Of a DNA stretch of 64,000 bases, positions 24,120 to 34,699 are shown in pieces. The DNA comes from Sclerodactyla briareus (lineage: Eukaryota; Echinodermata; Holothuroidea; Dendrochirotida; Sclerodactylidae). Numbering within the stretch: the first letter of the stretch is position 1; each line of letters begins with the position of its first letter. The stretch spans positions 88,261 to 152,260 of the forward strand of contig JAODTK010005609.1 of NCBI GenBank assembly GCA_026419785.1. Direction: 5' to 3'. The notes below the pieces were generated by a model. The model searched no databases. It had not been told where the DNA came from and worked only from the letters and a program-made list of their open reading frames with translations. A program made the position numbers and the translations under genes.

Positions 24120-25655
24120 TAGACATGTTCAACATTAGTGGGGCTGACCAGGACAAAAGGAGATTGCTGGAACAGTACCCTGTGGTAGACCAATAAGGCC
24201 CCGGTCTGGTACACTTAGACAGACTCAAGGATCTAGACAAGAGTTCACTGATTGTGGTATTCATTCGAAACGTTGCACTGGCTAATGAATGTAGATGTGC
24301 GGAATAATACCAGGACCAGGGAATGTCACACAAGTACGAGCTTTGACTGAGAATAGTCGGATTTGAGCCTTTCTATCAACCCCCAGATGGCCATACCACA
24401 CCAGTTTCTTTCTTCGTAGGACAATGGCCAGCAGAACTCCCCACAGGCTGGCAAAGATGCCAGAACTGATCTGCTCCTTTCTGTTAGCTGCAATCTTCCA
24501 TTGGATACACAGGATAATGTGGAGACAGGGGTCATCATAAGCATATGATAATGTCCCTGCTCTCTGGTTCACTCTTTTGTGCTGAGTGAAAAAGACACAG
24601 GTTTGAACATATACTCCAGATCTACCTACACAGGCCCAGGTTATCTTGTTGATCCGAGCCTGTGTAACTGGTAGTCTTGCATTACGACCATTATTGTTTT
24701 AGTCCCTTCTTGAAGCTGGATGGTTCTTATCTGTTTAAACCTGAAAAAAAAAAAGGCCGAACTGACTGAAATTATCGTCTTGTCAAATTACCAAATGTAG
24801 GCATGGTCGTGTGAGAAGAATCATGACAAACGCTGAACGGCAATCGTCAATGTCACGTGTGGCAACACTATTGGGTCCAAACATATTTGAATATTCGAAG
24901 GCGGGGGGTGTGTTTCCTATCAGTGTTGTGATTGGCTTCATCCAATATTGGAAGAGATTGCAATTTGGACAATACAATGATCCACACAAACACCTGAGAG
25001 TATGTGTGTGTGCCTAATGGCTCACTGCAAAAATTCCACGAGTGGTGTACATAAAGCAGCAGGTAATCAGGAGTATCAACGTATCATTGTCTTAACACAA
25101 GACTCCCCCCACCTGCATATTCAAAGGCCCCTGCTTCTTTTCTTGATCTTGAAATCACACATGAATTCATTGGTGGCGTTGCTCACTTAAATCCAGAACA
25201 GTTTATAACTCACTGTCCAGCATGCTGAACCTTGCTGAAAAGGTGGCTACATGCAAAAAGACATTAATTGCTCTGGCAGCTTGCTGTTGTAACTTCCTAT
25301 TGTAGCAGATTCTGCCTCTTTCGGCTCTTCACACTCAAGCTACTCACACTAAATTGCCCCACTTTGGGATCTTGACAATCGCAGTCGATGATTGCCTGTA
25401 AGCCTAATTCACCCCCCCGTCCCCCTCTCCCTATCTTTTCACCCTGCTCCCACCCCCTCACTCCTACCGTTTATATCTTAACAAATAACAACTGCTTCAG
25501 CTTGCCTGACGAATTCTCAAAGAATATATTGTAAGTCCCCCCCCCCCCCCTCCCATAGGGAGAGAAGGGAAAGATCAATGGCCAGATGCCACGCTTCACA
25601 TCATTCCATGCTGGCATGACTGCTATCTCTAGTCTGCTCTACACACCCAGATCAC
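24120..25655. other. No supported gene
   Basis: A - strand frame at about 24282-24572 contains RRKKLVWYGHL, reminiscent of the WFGH motif at the end of LINE polyproteins, but it is too short to call. There is a poly-C tract at 25538-25551. Confidence 0.4.
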
Positions 25656-25660
25656 ATGTG

Positions 25661-26053
25661 TTAGGCTGATGAGAGGCAGTGTTAACACACACAGAGTCAT
25701 TGCTAAATTTTACATAGAGTCTAAACACTCTCCCTTACCTTAGCATCCTACACCTTGGTTAGGCTGATGAGAGGCAGTGTTAACACACACAGAGTCATTG
25801 CTATTATTCCATAAGTCTAAACCTCTCCTTACCTTAAGCATCCTACACCTGTGGTTAGGCTGATGAGAGGCAGTGTTAACACACACAGAGTCATTGCTAT
25901 TTTTACATAAAGCTAAACACTTTTCTCACCTTGCTTCCTACAACACACCTGGTGGTAGGCTGATGAGAGGCAGTGTTAACACACTCAGAGTCATTGCTAT
26001 TATCACATAAAGTCTGAGCACTCTCCTTACTTAGCAATCCACACCACCTGTGT
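25661..26053 (+). repeat. 98-bp tandem repeat, four copies
   Basis: Copies begin at about 25661, 25759, 25855 and 25955 (spacing 98, 96 and 100). Each opens with 'taggctgatgagaggcagtg' and 'ttaacacac.cagagtcattgcta', then a more variable 'acataaagtctaaacactctccttacctta' and 'tcctacacc' tail. Differences between copies are mostly single-base indels. Confidence 0.9.
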
Positions 26054-26334
26054 TCAGCGATCCTCATCTCGCCTTATCCAGAGCGGTTACATACTGGGGG
26101 CTCCAGAGACCTCTCAGCTACACACTGGCCCCGGGGGCCTGTACCAAGGAAATAGCAAAGTGTGGTGACAAAATGGCTTCCCTTACAACAAGAGGAGATT
26201 GGATCCACTCGGTCTGTAGAGACCCGGACAGTTTGATCACAGGTTTCGTGTAGATTGTGGGATAATCATTTTTTCCATGCCCACCCCTGGGAGTGGCACT
26301 GTGTATCACCAAGCCCTCCTCCAGTCTTCACCCA

Positions 26335-26485
26335 GCTGCTAATTGATGACCTGTGAGGAATTACAACCAGCTCTGTATGAGCTGCTGCCAATCTCTCCCT
26401 GATTCAGGGAGGGTGTGCCGGTATGCTCAAGAGTGTTTTCTGTGAAGCACTTTGATCAATATTCTTATCACTGATTATTATACAA
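26335..26485 (+). mobile_element. SINE remnant related to the copy at 55.5 kb
   Basis: The segment 'gacctgtgaggaattacaacc...gctgctgccaatctctc...ggagggtgtgccggtatg...gaagcactttgatca' parallels 'gacctgtgaggaccttgaatacaacc...gctgctgccacatactctc...ggagtgcatacag...aaagtgctttgagca' at 55618-55733. The tRNA-like head is not evident here, so this looks like a 5'-truncated copy. Confidence 0.6.
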
Positions 26486-26489
26486 GACT

Positions 26490-28130
26490 AATCGATGTGC
26501 TGGTGCCCACTCTTATAAACGCACACTACACAAATGGAGAGGCAGAGCAAGGGTCAAATTACATAGAAGCCGAAATGCAGCTATGCAACTATGGATGAAT
26601 ACTACATTTCATGTAGGCAGGCTCAAGATTTCTTTCTTTCGATGGAAATCAAAAATGTTGTGCTTCAATTAGGGCATGTGCTCTCATTATAGTGCATTTG
26701 GGTATAGCTTATCTGATAACAAGTGTAACAATGAACATTCATCACCACAGAAAAACAGGCATAATCAGCACAGTATATGGAGAGCTACGAAAACGAGTTT
26801 GAATCTCTGATAATCCAGTTTGGCTTCCAATGAGCATGGTTCTATGAGAATCTCACACTACCAATGCCTGGAAGTTGGTAACTTGAGGTGAATGAGTGGG
26901 GTTTCAAACTGCTAGAGGATTTGCTTGTCAACAGATAACATCAGAATTGAAATTAAACAGAACTGTGTAGCTTGCCAGCACCTATTGAAAAGTGTTTCAA
27001 AGGTATATGGCATCACCGAGAATCCCACCTACCCCAACACTGTTAAATCTCCCAGAGGACCTCATTTACTGTATGTGATAATGAAATTAGAACAAGCTGA
27101 AAATTGATATGTAGTCCTGTTTTATCCCCAACAGCATTATTGTCATCATAATGGTGAATATCGAACATCTCATCACACTGTCATCAGCAACATCATGCTC
27201 ACACACCACCATCAATATTGGTGTGATCGTCCAATCATCATTACACCTGTTATCATGAGTCAGGCCAAGTCTCTACCAAAGACTCGGCTAACCATTTTGA
27301 CCAGCTGGGGTCTAGTCTCAAATAAAACTGGCTAAGCCAAACACCATCCCCCACTCAAAAAACACAACCCCCCCCCCTTCCACCACACACAAACCAACAA
27401 ACAAAACCCCATCCACCCCTAGTGCTTGGTGGGACATCTCCCTTTCCCAAGCTGCTACCTTGCATTTTGTTGAATGCTCCACATCAAAGGTTATAGTTCA
27501 CATCACTCAGTGTAGGAGGCCTAGGTCTTGAGTCCACTCATGACTAGAAACCGAGGTGGTCGTAGCCAGGCACTTGCCCGTAGAAATTCTGCTCCCAAGG
27601 AATCCTCACAGCGATGAGAAAAAATGGGCACCAGCCACTCTCAAAAGCTTGGTGGGCTTACCATGCCTTCCTTAAACGTAGTCGTGAAAACCCTTACTAC
27701 TGGTCGCTGCAGCATAGCTTGCATGAAGTCGGGCGCTTGATGAGCAGGTTGGAGCTAGATGGAGCGGGTTGGATGGTGTGGTAGGGCGACATGAATAGTG
27801 GGAGGAGTCTGAGGAAGATGCGGGTGGATGTGTGTTGCCTCCAAAGTAGGACAGGCCAAATAGCTCTGATGATGGGAGCCAATGAAAGGCAGGTGGTGCT
27901 GTGGTGGCCGAGAAATGTAAATGGAAGTGGAGGTGTTGGTCTTGCAGAAGAAGTGACAAAGTGACAGCAATAGTACTGGAGAGGTGATGATAGTGCTCCT
28001 GTGGGTAGGGTCGCAGATTACAAGAACAAGTGCTCAAAAGAAACGGTTTTCTAGATGAAATGGCGAGTGAGAGATTCCAAGCACAGGTGATTGGCTCCAG
28101 GTATGAGTGCTTCAATAACACATTGAAAAG
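26490..28130. other. No gene seen
   Basis: Non-coding. A C/A-rich low-complexity segment lies at about 27340-27420. The 197-codon - strand frame at 27672-28265 overlaps the minisatellite at one end and shows only P/H/S-rich low complexity, so it is not annotated as a gene. Confidence 0.45.
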
Positions 28131-28149
28131 TGGGATTGGATGGATTCCA

Positions 28150-28285
28150 GGTTGTGGCAGAGGAGATGGGTTCCCAAGGGTGTGTGCATGGAGGAGATGG
28201 TTCCAAGGGTGTGTGCCTGGACGAGATGGTTCCCGGGGTTTTGTGCAAGACAGAGATGGTTCCAAGGTATTGGTGCATAGAAGAT
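28150..28285 (+). repeat. Small outlying block of the 29-bp minisatellite
   Basis: About four units of the same motif as the main array at 28.9-29.8 kb ('ggttcccaagggtgtgtgcatggaggagat'). It is separated from that array by about 600 bp holding a GATA-type microsatellite and a GTGTAAGAT-type repeat. This suggests one array split by insertion or local duplication. Confidence 0.8.
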
Positions 28286-28358
28286 AGATAGATAGATCGA
28301 ATAGATAGAAGATAGATACTGATAGTAGATCCGATGATGATAGATAGATAGATACACT
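28283..28358 (+). repeat. GATA microsatellite (interrupted)
   Basis: A run of 'agatagatagat' with interruptions ('cgaat', 'actgatagtagatccgatgatga') directly abuts the outlying minisatellite block. Confidence 0.85.
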
Positions 28359-28492
28359 TTATTCATCCAGAATTGGAAATTTATCATGCTTGCATCAGAT
28401 CTAAGGACATAACGAAATAAAGACAATTAAAAACGTAGAAAACATAAAAAAAAACCACGAGCATATTGGCAATAAAACCAACACCCCTTGTT

Positions 28493-28575
28493 AAATGCAT
28501 GTAAGATGCGTGTAATATGTGTGTAAGATGTGTGTAAGATGCGGTGTAAAATGCATGTAAAATGCGTGTACACGT
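28493..28575 (+). repeat. Short tandem repeat, GTGTAAGATGY type
   Basis: About seven degenerate copies of an 11-bp motif ('gcatgtaagat', 'gcgtgtaatat', 'gtgtgtaagat', 'gcatgtaaaat'). Non-coding. Confidence 0.8.
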
Positions 28576-28904
28576 TTATGATAGCACAAATTTTGTATAA
28601 CGTGGAAGGATAAATTAATTTGAACACAGGTGAAAACAAAGAAGGCAAGAGTATTATCGAGTATAAGAATCAAGTAAAAAGCCTACTGCTTACCCAACAA
28701 AGGAGGAAGGAACGTTGGTGTAAGCCTCGGTGGCCTCATCCGCCACTGGTGATGATGGAATTTGCCAATTTTCCGTGGAGATGGTGATTGACAACCTTGA
28801 GAACCCGGGTAAGTTTCTTGCTCATCCTCGATTCCATACCTGTCACCGTGGGCAAAACTTTCCCAACAGCCCTACAGAAACGCCTTATATGTCCCGTTTA
28901 GACG

Positions 28905-29800
28905 CATGGAGAGACCGGTTCCAAGTTGTGGTGCAGTGGAGGAGAGGTTCCAGGGGGTGTTGTGGCCAGATGGAGGCGATGGTCCAAGGTGTGTTACCTG
29001 GGAGAGATGGTTCCAGGGGTGTGTGCATAGAGGAGATTGGTTCCAGGGTTGTGGTGCATAGAGGAAGATGTTTCCAAGGGTAAGTGCATTGAGGATGGTT
29101 CCCCAATGGTGTGTGCATGGAGATATGGTTTTCCAGGGGGGTGGTGCATGGAGGAGCTGGTTTCCAAGTGTGTGTGCATGGAGGCGCCTTGGTTCCAGGG
29201 TGGTGTGCATAGAGGAAATGGTTCCAGGGGTGTGTGCCATAGAGGAAGAATGGTTTCCAAGGGTGTGGTTTTCCATGGAGAGATGGTTTCCACCCAGGTG
29301 TGGTGCCATGGAGGAATTGTTCCCTGGTGTGTGCATGGAGAGAATGGTTCCAAGGGTGTGGGCATGGAGGAGATGGTTCCAGGGGTGTGTGCATAGAGGA
29401 GATGGTTCCCGGGTGTGTGCATGGAGGAGATGGTTCCAGGGGTGTGTGCATGGAGGAGATGTTCCAAGGGGTGTGTTGCATGGAGGAGATGGTTCCAAGG
29501 GGTGTGTTGCATGGAGGAGATGGTTCCGGGGGTGTGTGCATGGAGGAGAGGGTTCCAAGGTTGTGTGCATGGAGGAGATGGTTCCAGGGGTGTGTGCATA
29601 GAGGAGATGGTTCCAGGGGTGTGTGCATAGAGGAGATGGTTCCAAGGGGTGTGCATGGAGGAGATGGTTCCAGGGGTGTGTGCATAGAGGAGATGGTTCC
29701 AGGGGTGTGTGCATGGAGGAGATGGTTCCAGGGGTGTGTGCATGGTACGGAGTAGGTTCGCAAGGTGTGCGGCAGGAGGAGATGTTCGCAAGGGTGTGCA
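28905..29800 (+). repeat. 29-bp minisatellite (GGTTCCAGGGGTGTGTGCATAGAGGAGAT)n
   Basis: About 30 head-to-tail copies; consensus GGTTCCAGGGGTGTGTGC, then ATRGAGGAGAT. The central copies (29360-29750) are nearly identical and the edges are diverged. Because 29 is not a multiple of 3 and the unit is stop-free in most frames, overlapping long frames appear on both strands, up to 339 codons on the - strand. These are repeat artefacts, with periodic MHTPLEPSP- or MEEMVPGVC-like peptides, not genes. Confidence 0.95.
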
Positions 29801-31225
29801 TCGGGAGGTAGAGGGGCGCATAGGGTGGGGGGCAGGCGAGCTGGGTATTAGCGGATACGACATGCTGAGGCTGGGGAGAAATGACACACATGCACTAAAG
29901 TAATGTGCACCCGGGCTGTGGTGAAAGCGTTCATATGAAGGGACGATCAAGGGGAATCTATGCGTATGTGAGAGCGGCAATGATTCGGCAGCTGGTGGGG
30001 TTCATAACACACGCTGGACTGTGAGGGGGGCAGTGCATTAGTGAAGTTCAGCGCAGGGGGTGGGGGGGGGGGGGTGAGACAAAAAGGGGAATTGGTTGGG
30101 GGCAAAAAAGGGGGCAAGTATGCTGAGAGATAGTGTGAGACAGATCAGGGGGAGGGAGTGCCGCAGCAAGGCTGAGGGCGGCTGACTTGGATCAGACTGA
30201 AACTGAAAAGAGCTGAGAAGGAAAGAGTATTTGAGAGGGCAGTAATGCTTTGTCTAGAATATTTGGGAAAAAAAAAAAAAAAAAAAAAGTGAAGAAGGCA
30301 GTAAACGTGATTTGAAGAGAGCTTCGCATGGTCTCGAATGAAATTTTTTATGAGATGTTGTAGCTAGGACATTCCTACGGGCCATCGCATCGCTACTGAG
30401 CCCGGGCTTGACTGCATTATGTAGTAACATAATTCAACAAGGTGGCGAAGACAAGGTAATGATATTCACTAGCAGTGATACCACATGCGATCAGAGGCTA
30501 ATGCATGTCAAACTAGCACCACTTACCAAGTCGTGCATAAGGTTAGGTTGGTGCGCTGTACCAGACATATTCACCCGGCACTTTCATACGCCTCTCGCGA
30601 TCACGCAATACCTCCTTATCTGGGCTCACTCATGACCTTGGTGAAACACACAGAAAAAGTATGAGAACATCAATAGGGGCTGTGCCACAATAATCACTCA
30701 GTACTATCCCTACCCCCTCCTACCCCTGCGATGTATCTGAGAGTCTGCAGCAACATATCTGACACATTTTTCATGGGCAGCAAATCATAAAATAAGGAGG
30801 GGACGTGGTCAGGGGCGTCATCATACCACCTACCGAGTACGGGGCGAGCTGTAGGCTAGATACCTTTGAGTGTGGTTCCGCAAAACCAAATTGCGAGCCT
30901 GCATGAGTCTTTGTTGGATAGTCCGGATAGGAGGCCCTTTCAACTTCAGGCCATGAAACCCCTCAAATATTTGCGAAAAATTAAACAATTCCTAAGCAGG
31001 ATGGTATCTATTTTTGGCGCATACTTTTATAGGGCTAGGAAAGTATATAATTGAATATTTGAGGCTGGTTTAAAGTATCTGGAGTACGAATTTGTGAGGG
31101 AATGAGCTTCCTTTTAGCCAGAGTGTGGTTCGACAAAAGCTTTGTTGGTCACTGCCGTCCGCTTGATCGGCGTCCCAACGTCCCACGTAGGTACATCTGG
31201 CGGCTGCCCACTAACCGTCCACTGG
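29801..31225. other. No gene seen
   Basis: Between the two minisatellites. It has a G tract at about 30058-30073 and a 20-nt A tract at about 30269-30288. No recognisable reading frame. Confidence 0.5.
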
Positions 31226-31229
31226 AGGG

Positions 31230-32605
31230 TGAAGGGGGGATTGAATCGACATGACTCTACTGCCTTGTATATTGAGGGACAGGGGAGAGAGCGTACTATG
31301 ACCACGCTGCACCATCTATGAGGGAGGGAGAGAGTGACATGACCCAACACTGCTCTGTATCATTGAAGGTGGGAGGGGAGAGAGAGACATGATCCTCTCT
31401 CAAGACGACATTGCCTGTTATATTGATGGAGGAGGGGAGACGAAGTAGGAGCATTACGCACTGGCCATTATTGAGGGGAGGGGAGAGAGAGACATGAAGC
31501 CACTCACTCTTGGCCCGTATCTTGAGGGTAGGGGGGAGGTAGAGACATATCCACTGTCCTGTATATTGGAGGGGAGGCGGTGAGATAGTACATACACACT
31601 GGCCGTGCGTATATTGAGGGGAGGGGAGAGAGAGGACATGACGCACTGCCAGTATCATTGTACAGGGGAAAAGGGGAGAGAGAGACTATCACATGGCGGT
31701 CTTGTATATTGAGGGGAGGGGTAGAGAGAGAGCAGGATACACACACTGCGCTGTAATATTGTAGGGGAGGGGTGAGAGAGAAGACAATGACACTGCCGCG
31801 TATATTGAGGGGAGGGGAGATAGAGACATATCATACTGCCATGTATATTGAGGGGAGGCGAGAGGAGAGACATGACGGTGCAGCTGTCCGCGTATATTAA
31901 GGAGGAGGGGAGTAGGAGGGACATATCGCACTAGCCTGTATATTTGATGGGAGGGGAGAGAGAGACATGACCGCAGCAAAAATCGAGGCTGTCCCGGCAT
32001 CAGGATTGCCATCATCTGCCCTGCCACGTGCGCACTCTGCCCGTATATGGAGGGAGGGAGTAGAGAGAAATTCAACACTGCCTAGTATATTGAGGGGAGG
32101 GGAGAGAGAGACATGACCACTGCCGTATATATTGAGGGGAGGGAGAGAGAGACATATCGCACTGTGCCTGTATATTGTGGGGAGGGAGAGAGAGACATAT
32201 CGCACTGCCTGTATGTTGGATGGGAGGTGAGAGAGAGACCATGACCACTGCCCGTATATTGATGGGGAGGGGGAGAGAAAGAGAAATATCCACTGCCTGT
32301 ATATATGAGGGGAGGGGAGAGAGAGCATATCCAATGCCTTGTATATGGAGGGGGAGGGGGAGAGAGAGACATGACCACTGCCCGTATATTGAGGGGAGGG
32401 GAGGAGCGACATATACCAGCCTGTATATTGAGGGGAGGGGGAGAGACAGACATGACACTGCCCGTTATCCTATTGAGCGGGAGGGGAGAGAGAGACATAT
32501 CCACGCCTGTTATATTGAGGGAGGGGAGCGAGAGACATGAACCCCTGCCCGTATTATTGGGGGAGGGGAGAGAGAGACATGACCACTGCCTGTATATGAG
32601 GAGGG
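31230..32605 (+). repeat. ~41-bp minisatellite with two alternating unit types
   Basis: About 32 copies of a unit made of 'tgtatattgaggggagggga' plus 'gagagagacat' and a variable half, either 'gaccactgcc(c)g' or 'atccactgcct'. Unit length varies from about 38 to 44 through small indels. One interruption at about 31971-32040 holds unrelated sequence ('cagcaaaaatcgaggctg...'). Serine/leucine/proline-rich frames on the - strand (up to 171 codons) are artefacts of the repeat. Confidence 0.95.
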
Positions 32606-32609
32606 GACA

Positions 32610-34455
32610 GGGGAACGTCCACGAACCAACGGTAGATTGGGGGAAAAAAAATAAGAAAACAAAAAAAGATCACGTGATACATGAAACTAATGGATTTTCA
32701 CGTCAGGTCTCAGTTAGAGTAACTTCCCAACTCCTATATACCTGATCTATGCCAGCGATATAATTGGCATTAAAACAGGATGATCTCCACCATCATAGTG
32801 TGTTACATGGATGATGGGCAGTTCATCCAGTTCATTCGAATATGAATTTGACAACTTGATAATTTTGAGGTGGCCGGGACTGGCCAGGCAAACATGAAGG
32901 TATTATTGTAAAGCATTCGAGAGTAGAGGGTGCTCATATACCAACTAAAGGAATAAAATTATAGATTCTTTTCAGAGAGTTTGATTGGGCAAACTTCCAA
33001 AACTTGGGGGAGAACAAGGGTTGGATTGTAACACAGCCCCATTTTACCAATTGGACTAGGGTATTGCAAGACTGTGGAGGAAACACTCGTGGTCAAATCT
33101 AGGTATTAATTTATGGTACCCCGAGGGGTTGAGGATGGGGGGACAAACGCAGTGGTTACGAGGGAGTCCCTTCAACCTAGAATTGGAAATTTTAAACCTT
33201 TCATTCGGCAATCTTTTGTCATAGTTCATTCCATCAAGTTTCCTCAAGAATAGTTTTTTTCCCTCACAAGCTTGATATTCTTCTTTAAAAAAATTTAAAC
33301 CTCTACTGGAATACAGAACCATTCAGCAAACAAGCAGATCTCATAAAAATTATTGGATTCGGTGGGGAGCACTTGACACCCAACCCATGGGTTGAATGAA
33401 ATGACATAAACGTCCTAAAAATCAAATTGTGGAAATTGGCGCCCTCAATTTAGTGGTACTACTTTTGTGGTACAAACTACCAAAACTAGTGTGCATACAG
33501 TGGTGACAAACTGACAAAACGTGGTGTGACTTATCCTTCACATTGGTTTTGTATTAATAGTAAGCCTAATGCAACATATACATATATACAACCTGCATCC
33601 AACACCCAGAACACCTGAAGACTTGGTGATTCCCCTTCACTGTCTTGATTTGTTTGATGACCTCAGGAATGAACTTTGCCTCTGACCCTGAAAACTACTT
33701 AGAGGGACCAAGTTCACTTGGCCAAATTGTCCCAAAAACGCACACTCAAACACAAGAAAGCTGCACATACCAAATTTCTGATCAGACCAAAGCATTTGTT
33801 TTAACTATTTCGACCATGGCCTCTGTTGACCTTTTGACTGTGCCAAACCAATATTGTTTCATATGCCTCATCATGGAGCACCATCCCACCTACCAATATG
33901 ATCCCTCCATTCATTCAAGCTTGGGTTCCAGACATTTGAACTTTTAAAAACGGGCACTCGTGACAATATAGCCCAATTTACCTCGGCCCTCCCCTAGGTT
34001 ATCCACGGGCTCACGGAACAACCAACTTATTGGGGCACTGGTGGAAAAATTTACCAAATCTAGCTTCCCCGGAGGTTGTGGAAATTGCACTGTCCTTCCT
34101 AATTGTAGAGAATTCTATACTGGTTAGAAGCCTGGCTAATACGGTTTCCCAAATCCTGCTGCAATTATCCAGGCTTCATTGGTGATGAACCAACCAGCAT
34201 ACCGAGCCAAGACTGTGCCGCAATAAAGCATCCCCCATTGCCAAATTTTTCTGATGTGAGACCAATCTTTTGTTTTTTCTTTTCAAGCCAGGAAAACTTC
34301 CTTTCCTGAATAGCTACACATTTTCTCCTCCACCCCATACGGGGAAACTGAGCGAGAACTAAACTGAAAATCTGAATTATTAGGAAATTGAATGTAAAGC
34401 TGAAGGCATCAGTGGGAGTCCCTGTTAGTAGTTTTTTTCAATGCTTATTTTTAAA
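32610..34455. other. No supported gene; diverged repeats
   Basis: Segment 33650-33800 contains phrases ('tctgaccctgaaaacta', 'cacataccaaatttctgatcagacc') shared with the repeats at 39.2-40.1 and 45.9-46.3 kb. The - strand frame at 33056-33322 has a balanced composition but no recognised domain. Confidence 0.45.
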
Positions 34456-34461
34456 AACAAA

Positions 34462-34693
34462 TTACATTCGCCCTTCTCGACCATTGAAGTTGTTGAAGTC
34501 AATAGCATAGTAACCACCGCCACCCTCGCCATTCCTGACCGTACAGACGGGTTTTGGCCACCCTGTTTCAAGTAAACTTGACGACAGCAGAGTAACGGTA
34601 GCCTTGACGAGGTCACATTCGGGCAATTCCACCGCCTGCCACTTGTTTGTAAAGCCAGACTTTGGAACCGATTGTGTCATTCTTTTCCTCACC
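34462..34693 (-). CDS. Terminal coding exon of an unrecognised gene
   Basis: Read on the - strand, a strong acceptor (poly-T then CAG) ends at 34694. It is followed by about 76 uninterrupted codons to a TAA at 34462-34464. The peptide contains VPKSGFTNKWQAVELPECDL, then VKATVTLLSSSLLETGWPK, then CTVRNGEGGGGYYAIDFNNF near the end. Codon use and amino-acid balance look genuinely coding, and A/T-rich sequence follows the stop as in a 3' UTR. I do not recognise the family. It lies downstream of the exon at 37.84-38.08 kb on the same strand and might belong to the same transcript. Confidence 0.55.
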
Positions 34694-34699
34694 CTGAAA

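Noticed and set aside
24282..24572. - strand frame with RRKKLVWYGHL, possible LINE end
   Set aside because: Only a single short motif resembles the W-GH pattern, with no flanking LINE blocks. Too weak to annotate.
24624..24664. 'caggttatcttgttgatccgagcctgtgt' resembling the start of 18S rRNA
   Set aside because: Only a few bases match the TACCTGGTTGATCCTGCC start and no rRNA sequence follows. It is a short imperfect inverted repeat (ACACAGGC/GCCTGTGT).
27672..28265. 197-codon - strand frame rich in P, H and S
   Set aside because: It partly overlaps the minisatellite block; the rest is low complexity with no domain or splice evidence.
25661..29800. Regularly spaced repeats considered as a CRISPR array
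   Set aside because: The context is eukaryotic. The 98-bp and 29-bp units are contiguous tandem repeats without unique spacers, and there are no cas genes.
28872..29980. Three overlapping - strand frames of 292-339 codons and several + strand frames
   Set aside because: All are translations of the 29-bp minisatellite in different frames. The unit is stop-free and not a multiple of 3, giving periodic H/T/P/S- or G/C/V-rich peptides.
31296..32745. Several frames of 120-171 codons, serine/leucine/proline-rich (-) or arginine/glycine/glutamate-rich (+)
   Set aside because: They derive entirely from the 41-bp minisatellite.
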